Source: Chrysemys picta bellii
Taxonomy: Eukaryota; Chordata; Testudines; Emydidae
DNA: 64,000 bases
NCBI RefSeq assembly: GCF_011386835.1
Contig: NC_088798.1
Coordinates: 5,084,001 to 5,148,000, forward strand
Direction: 5' to 3'
Shown: piece after piece, positions 61,001-64,000 of the stretch
How the letters are laid out: each line of letters starts with the position of its first letter
Position numbering within the stretch: position 1 is the first letter of the stretch
Program-made: the position numbers and the translations under genes
Notes under the pieces: generated by a model
What the model was told of the DNA's origin: nothing
The model's database searches: none
Seen by the model: only the letters and a program-made list of their open reading frames with translations

Positions 61001-62478
61001 GGGCCTGGTCCAGAGCCCCCCAAAAGCTGAGTACGGTTTTGGTTGCAAGCAAATACAAGTGAAAACACGTCCAAGACTGGTAGCCAATCCAGCAGTGGTC
61101 CAAAGCCTCAGACTACACTGCCACACCCATCTGTCTTCCTCACCGGCTAACGCCTCCAGGCTCTCCCGGCCCAGCCCTCGCCTCGCAGGTAACAATCCGT
61201 GAACTCCAGCCCCCGAGCTCCTCAGGGATGTTTCCCTGCCATGCACAGCCTCTACCATCAGCATTCACAGAAGATACTCAGTTTGCTGCTCTGTTAAAGA
61301 ATCAGTGCATCACAGCTTATTAATTTAACTGACGGGGTGGGGAGAGGGGGAGATACATCCTTCCCTTCAAACACAGCACTGGATTGGTTTGTAATAAAAG
61401 TTAAACAGGTTTGTTCACAGGAGCACATGGATAAAGTGACACCAAGTAAAAAAGACCAAGGTAGCGATGGCTACAAGTTTTAGGCTATTAGACGTGTGTT
61501 TTCACTTTTTATTTGCTTATAACCATCTCTACCTTTATCTATAAACCAATCCAGTGCTGTGTTTGAAGGGAAGGGTGTATTGACCCCAGTTAAATTAATG
61601 AGGAGAGAGAGACTCCATCTTTATCCTGCACCTTAAGAGACAAAGAAACCAAGCGATTTGATCTCTGTGATGTGTCCTGGCCAGCACTTTTCTTTGGCCC
61701 CTCAGTGGCAGAGAAAGCAGCAGTGACCATCACCGGCGGTGGGAACCTTGAGCGCCTGCTCCCCTTTCCACTCACTCCCCAGCCACACACTCACATGCTC
61801 CTACCCTTACCCAAGGGTTGCCAGCACCATTGCAAACACACCAGTTCCACGCGAGTCATAGCAATGATTCCAACCACATCACGGCAGAGATTCCTCCCAG
61901 CTCGGTCCAACCTTGCTACATGGAGGAGTCCCTCAGCACTCTCTGCCCCCTGCCCCCAGGGTATCCCATGAGCTAATGGCACAGGAAGTCCCTTACCTGT
62001 GCAGAAACTCTACCGGGACGTCCTAGCCCCAGATCTCATGGACCTGCTCTAGCAGCCCTGCTACCACGGGGCGCTGGGCTCAGGATTTGGCCAGTGAGAG
62101 ATCCCGTTGGGCAAGGCATAAAGCTGGGATCATTTTCACACACTGCCTCTGGCTTTACTGTGTGCGTATCATGGTCTGGGAGGGAAGTGGGGAGACAGAT
62201 TTGGGTCAGGGAACTTGGGGTCACTGCTTCACAGGGCACAGCTGTTGTGGAGGGATCAAGTCATCCACCCTCTGTTCCCAGGGTTGAGAGGAAGGATGGG
62301 GCAGTGATTAGCACACTACCCTAAGCATGTGGGAGGCCCAAATTCAGTGCCCTGCCTTGGCACAGACTTCCTATGTGACTGTGGGCAAGTCACGTAGCCT
62401 CTGTTTGCCTCAGTTTCCCCTCTGTACAATGGGGATACATTTAAAATATAAATGTAAATTAATGGAGATATCCTATCT
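58080..62478. other. Intergenic, mostly unassigned
   Basis: A MIR-like element in reverse lies at 59690-59925 ('ttttacagatgggaaatgag'), and a MIR-like one in forward orientation at about 62290-62460 ('cctcagtttcccctctgtac'). I recognise no exon; the open frames resemble no known family. Confidence 0.4.
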
Positions 62479-62646
62479 CTTAGAACTGGAAGGGACCTTA
62501 AAAGGTCATCAAGTCCAGCCCCCTACCTTCACTAGCAGGACCAAGTACTGTTTTTGCCCCAGATCCCTAAGTGGCCCCCTCAAGGATTGGGCTCACAACC
62601 CTGGGTTTAGCAGGCTAATGCTCAAACCACTGAGTTATCCCTCCCC
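62479..62646 (-). mobile_element. tRNA-derived SINE (Cry type)
   Basis: Reverse copy of the element at 10822: tail 'ggaagggaccttaaaaggtc', then complement of the B and A boxes ('gggctcacaaccctgggttt', 'aaaccactgagttatccctc'). Confidence 0.87.
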
Positions 62647-64000
62647 CTAATAATAATAATAATAGCACTGCCAGGTCTCACACGGGTGTCGTGAGGATGA
62701 CGACATTAATGATTGGGAGGTGCTCAGATATTATGGTGATGGTGTCTGTAAAGGGCCAGTTGCACTTCCTCCTGGCTGGATCTTGCCCTGCCGTGGTCTC
62801 TCTCTCTTCATGACTCAAAGTGCTCCCTCACTGGGACTTGGGGCCCCCCTTCCAGCGTCTGAGGTATCAATGTGCCACTGGACAAGGTGTCTGGATGCCA
62901 CCTTGGACAGTCTCTGTCCCACTTCTGGATCCTGTGCCACTTCCCAGTGGGTGGTAGGGGAACCCGGGCCCACCCGCCACTCCTGGTTCCAGCCCAGGGA
63001 CCCTATCACTACAACCCAGGCCTGCTCAGTCCCGTTCCCTGGGCTGTTCCGAGCTCCTGGTCTATGTCTGGGTTTACCACGGTCTATTCCCCATGCCTAC
63101 TTCATGCCTCTTGCCAATCTCCCTAGGCCAGGACAGGAGGCACAGAACTTACTCCGCCCCCGGATGTCCTCCTTATCCCTGACCAACTCCCTTTCCTCCA
63201 GAGAGTAACTGCAGAGCCCTTCTCCAGTTCTCACTTCCTGGCTTTATAATCCTAGCCTCCCTCCTGCCCCATCTTGGCTTCAGCTGCAATTAATCTTTAT
63301 CAACCGCTCACTGCCCTCCAGGTGCAACATATAAGATGAATGGGCCCTTTCTGGCCCACATTAGTCCACTCAGGGCTAGTGTGGGGGTGAATACCCCCTC
63401 CCTGGATTATAGAAGTACCAGGGAGAGATTGTAGGCAAATGCTCAGAGCATGGAACCCTCCTAGGTGAATGAGTTGGGGGATCCACCGACAAGGCAAAAC
63501 CTCACTACTTTTCCTTACAGCCATACCCTGGCTCTAGGCTGCAGCCTTTGGTTTTACTGGGCCTAGTGAAATCAGCAGAAAGATTCCCATTGACTTCAAC
63601 AGCCAGTCTGGCCAGCAGAACAGCTGGGCCTGCTTTGCTCCCCGTGACTGGTGAATTCTAGCGGAAGCTGGAATAAGATGGTACCAACGAGAGCGGCTCC
63701 AAAGAGCGCCAATATCTTTGATGGGAATTGAAGGGAATGTTGTTGTGGGTTTTTTTTTCAAAATGTCCTGCAAAAGTTTTTCCAATTTTTTTCAACGCAA
63801 ACCTGAGACCGAAAAAAGGTTGGTTTTCTAAGATCATTTTTAGTTTTAAAAAAAATGGAGTCTTCCTTAAAAAAAAAATCAGTTTTTGAAAGCCAAACAA
63901 ACATTTTAAACCAAAACGTTTTTTTGTTTTCCCATTTTCTGTGGCTGAATCAAACAGAACAGAACATTTTTGACAAAAAAATTCCCCTTTTTTAAAAAAT
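62647..64000. other. Intergenic to window end
   Basis: Begins with a short (TAA)n tract. Positions 63720-64000 are AT-rich with words such as 'ccaaaacgtttttttg' that recur at 39000-39360, 52930-53370 and 56680-56840. No gene is recognised. Confidence 0.4.

Overview
This is nuclear DNA of a vertebrate, most likely a cryptodiran turtle. Three things point there: vertebrate-style GT-AG introns, a tRNA-derived SINE fused to a CR1-like tail (the cryptodiran 'Cry' type), and many CR1 LINEs with Penelope-like and hAT elements typical of turtle genomes. Species-level assignment is not possible from sequence alone.

Four genes are supported. LRRC41 (minus; only coding exon 1, 1117-1228) and UQCRH (plus; four exons, 1441-5058) diverge from a 212-bp GC-rich bidirectional promoter. 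NSUN4 (plus; six exons, 9761-15003) follows. A FAAH-family amidase (minus; twelve exons located between 54375 and 22696) lies tail to tail with NSUN4. The LRRC41-UQCRH-NSUN4-FAAH order is the one known from human chromosome 1p33, but I recall human FAAH pointing the same way as NSUN4, so here it appears inverted or is the VDHAP-like paralogue. UQCRH (complex III hinge protein) and NSUN4 (mitochondrial 12S rRNA methyltransferase and ribosome-assembly factor) both serve mitochondria. The amidase hydrolyses lipid amides at internal membranes.

Layout: 1-1116 LRRC41 intron 1; 1229-1440 promoter; 1441-5290 UQCRH with a 66-bp minisatellite in intron 1; 5290-9240 intergenic, filled by two CR1 copies, one carrying a Penelope-like foldback; 9240-9650 a 60-bp minisatellite abutting the NSUN4 promoter; 9761-15224 NSUN4; 15224-22640 intergenic with a nested CR1/solo-LTR/MITE stack; 22640-54375 the amidase gene, whose introns hold about ten hAT-type elements, several nested, and a piece of NDUFS3 coding sequence; 54376-64000 upstream intergenic DNA with repeats only.

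The most unusual features are: an intron-less 5' fragment of NDUFS3 inside a repetitive block; a three-deep transposon nest with perfect target-site duplications; a foldback module and a G-rich minisatellite, each shared by hAT-like elements with different ends; and a MITE family built from a chain of small palindromes. No bacterial-type operon, CRISPR array or complete autonomous transposon was seen.
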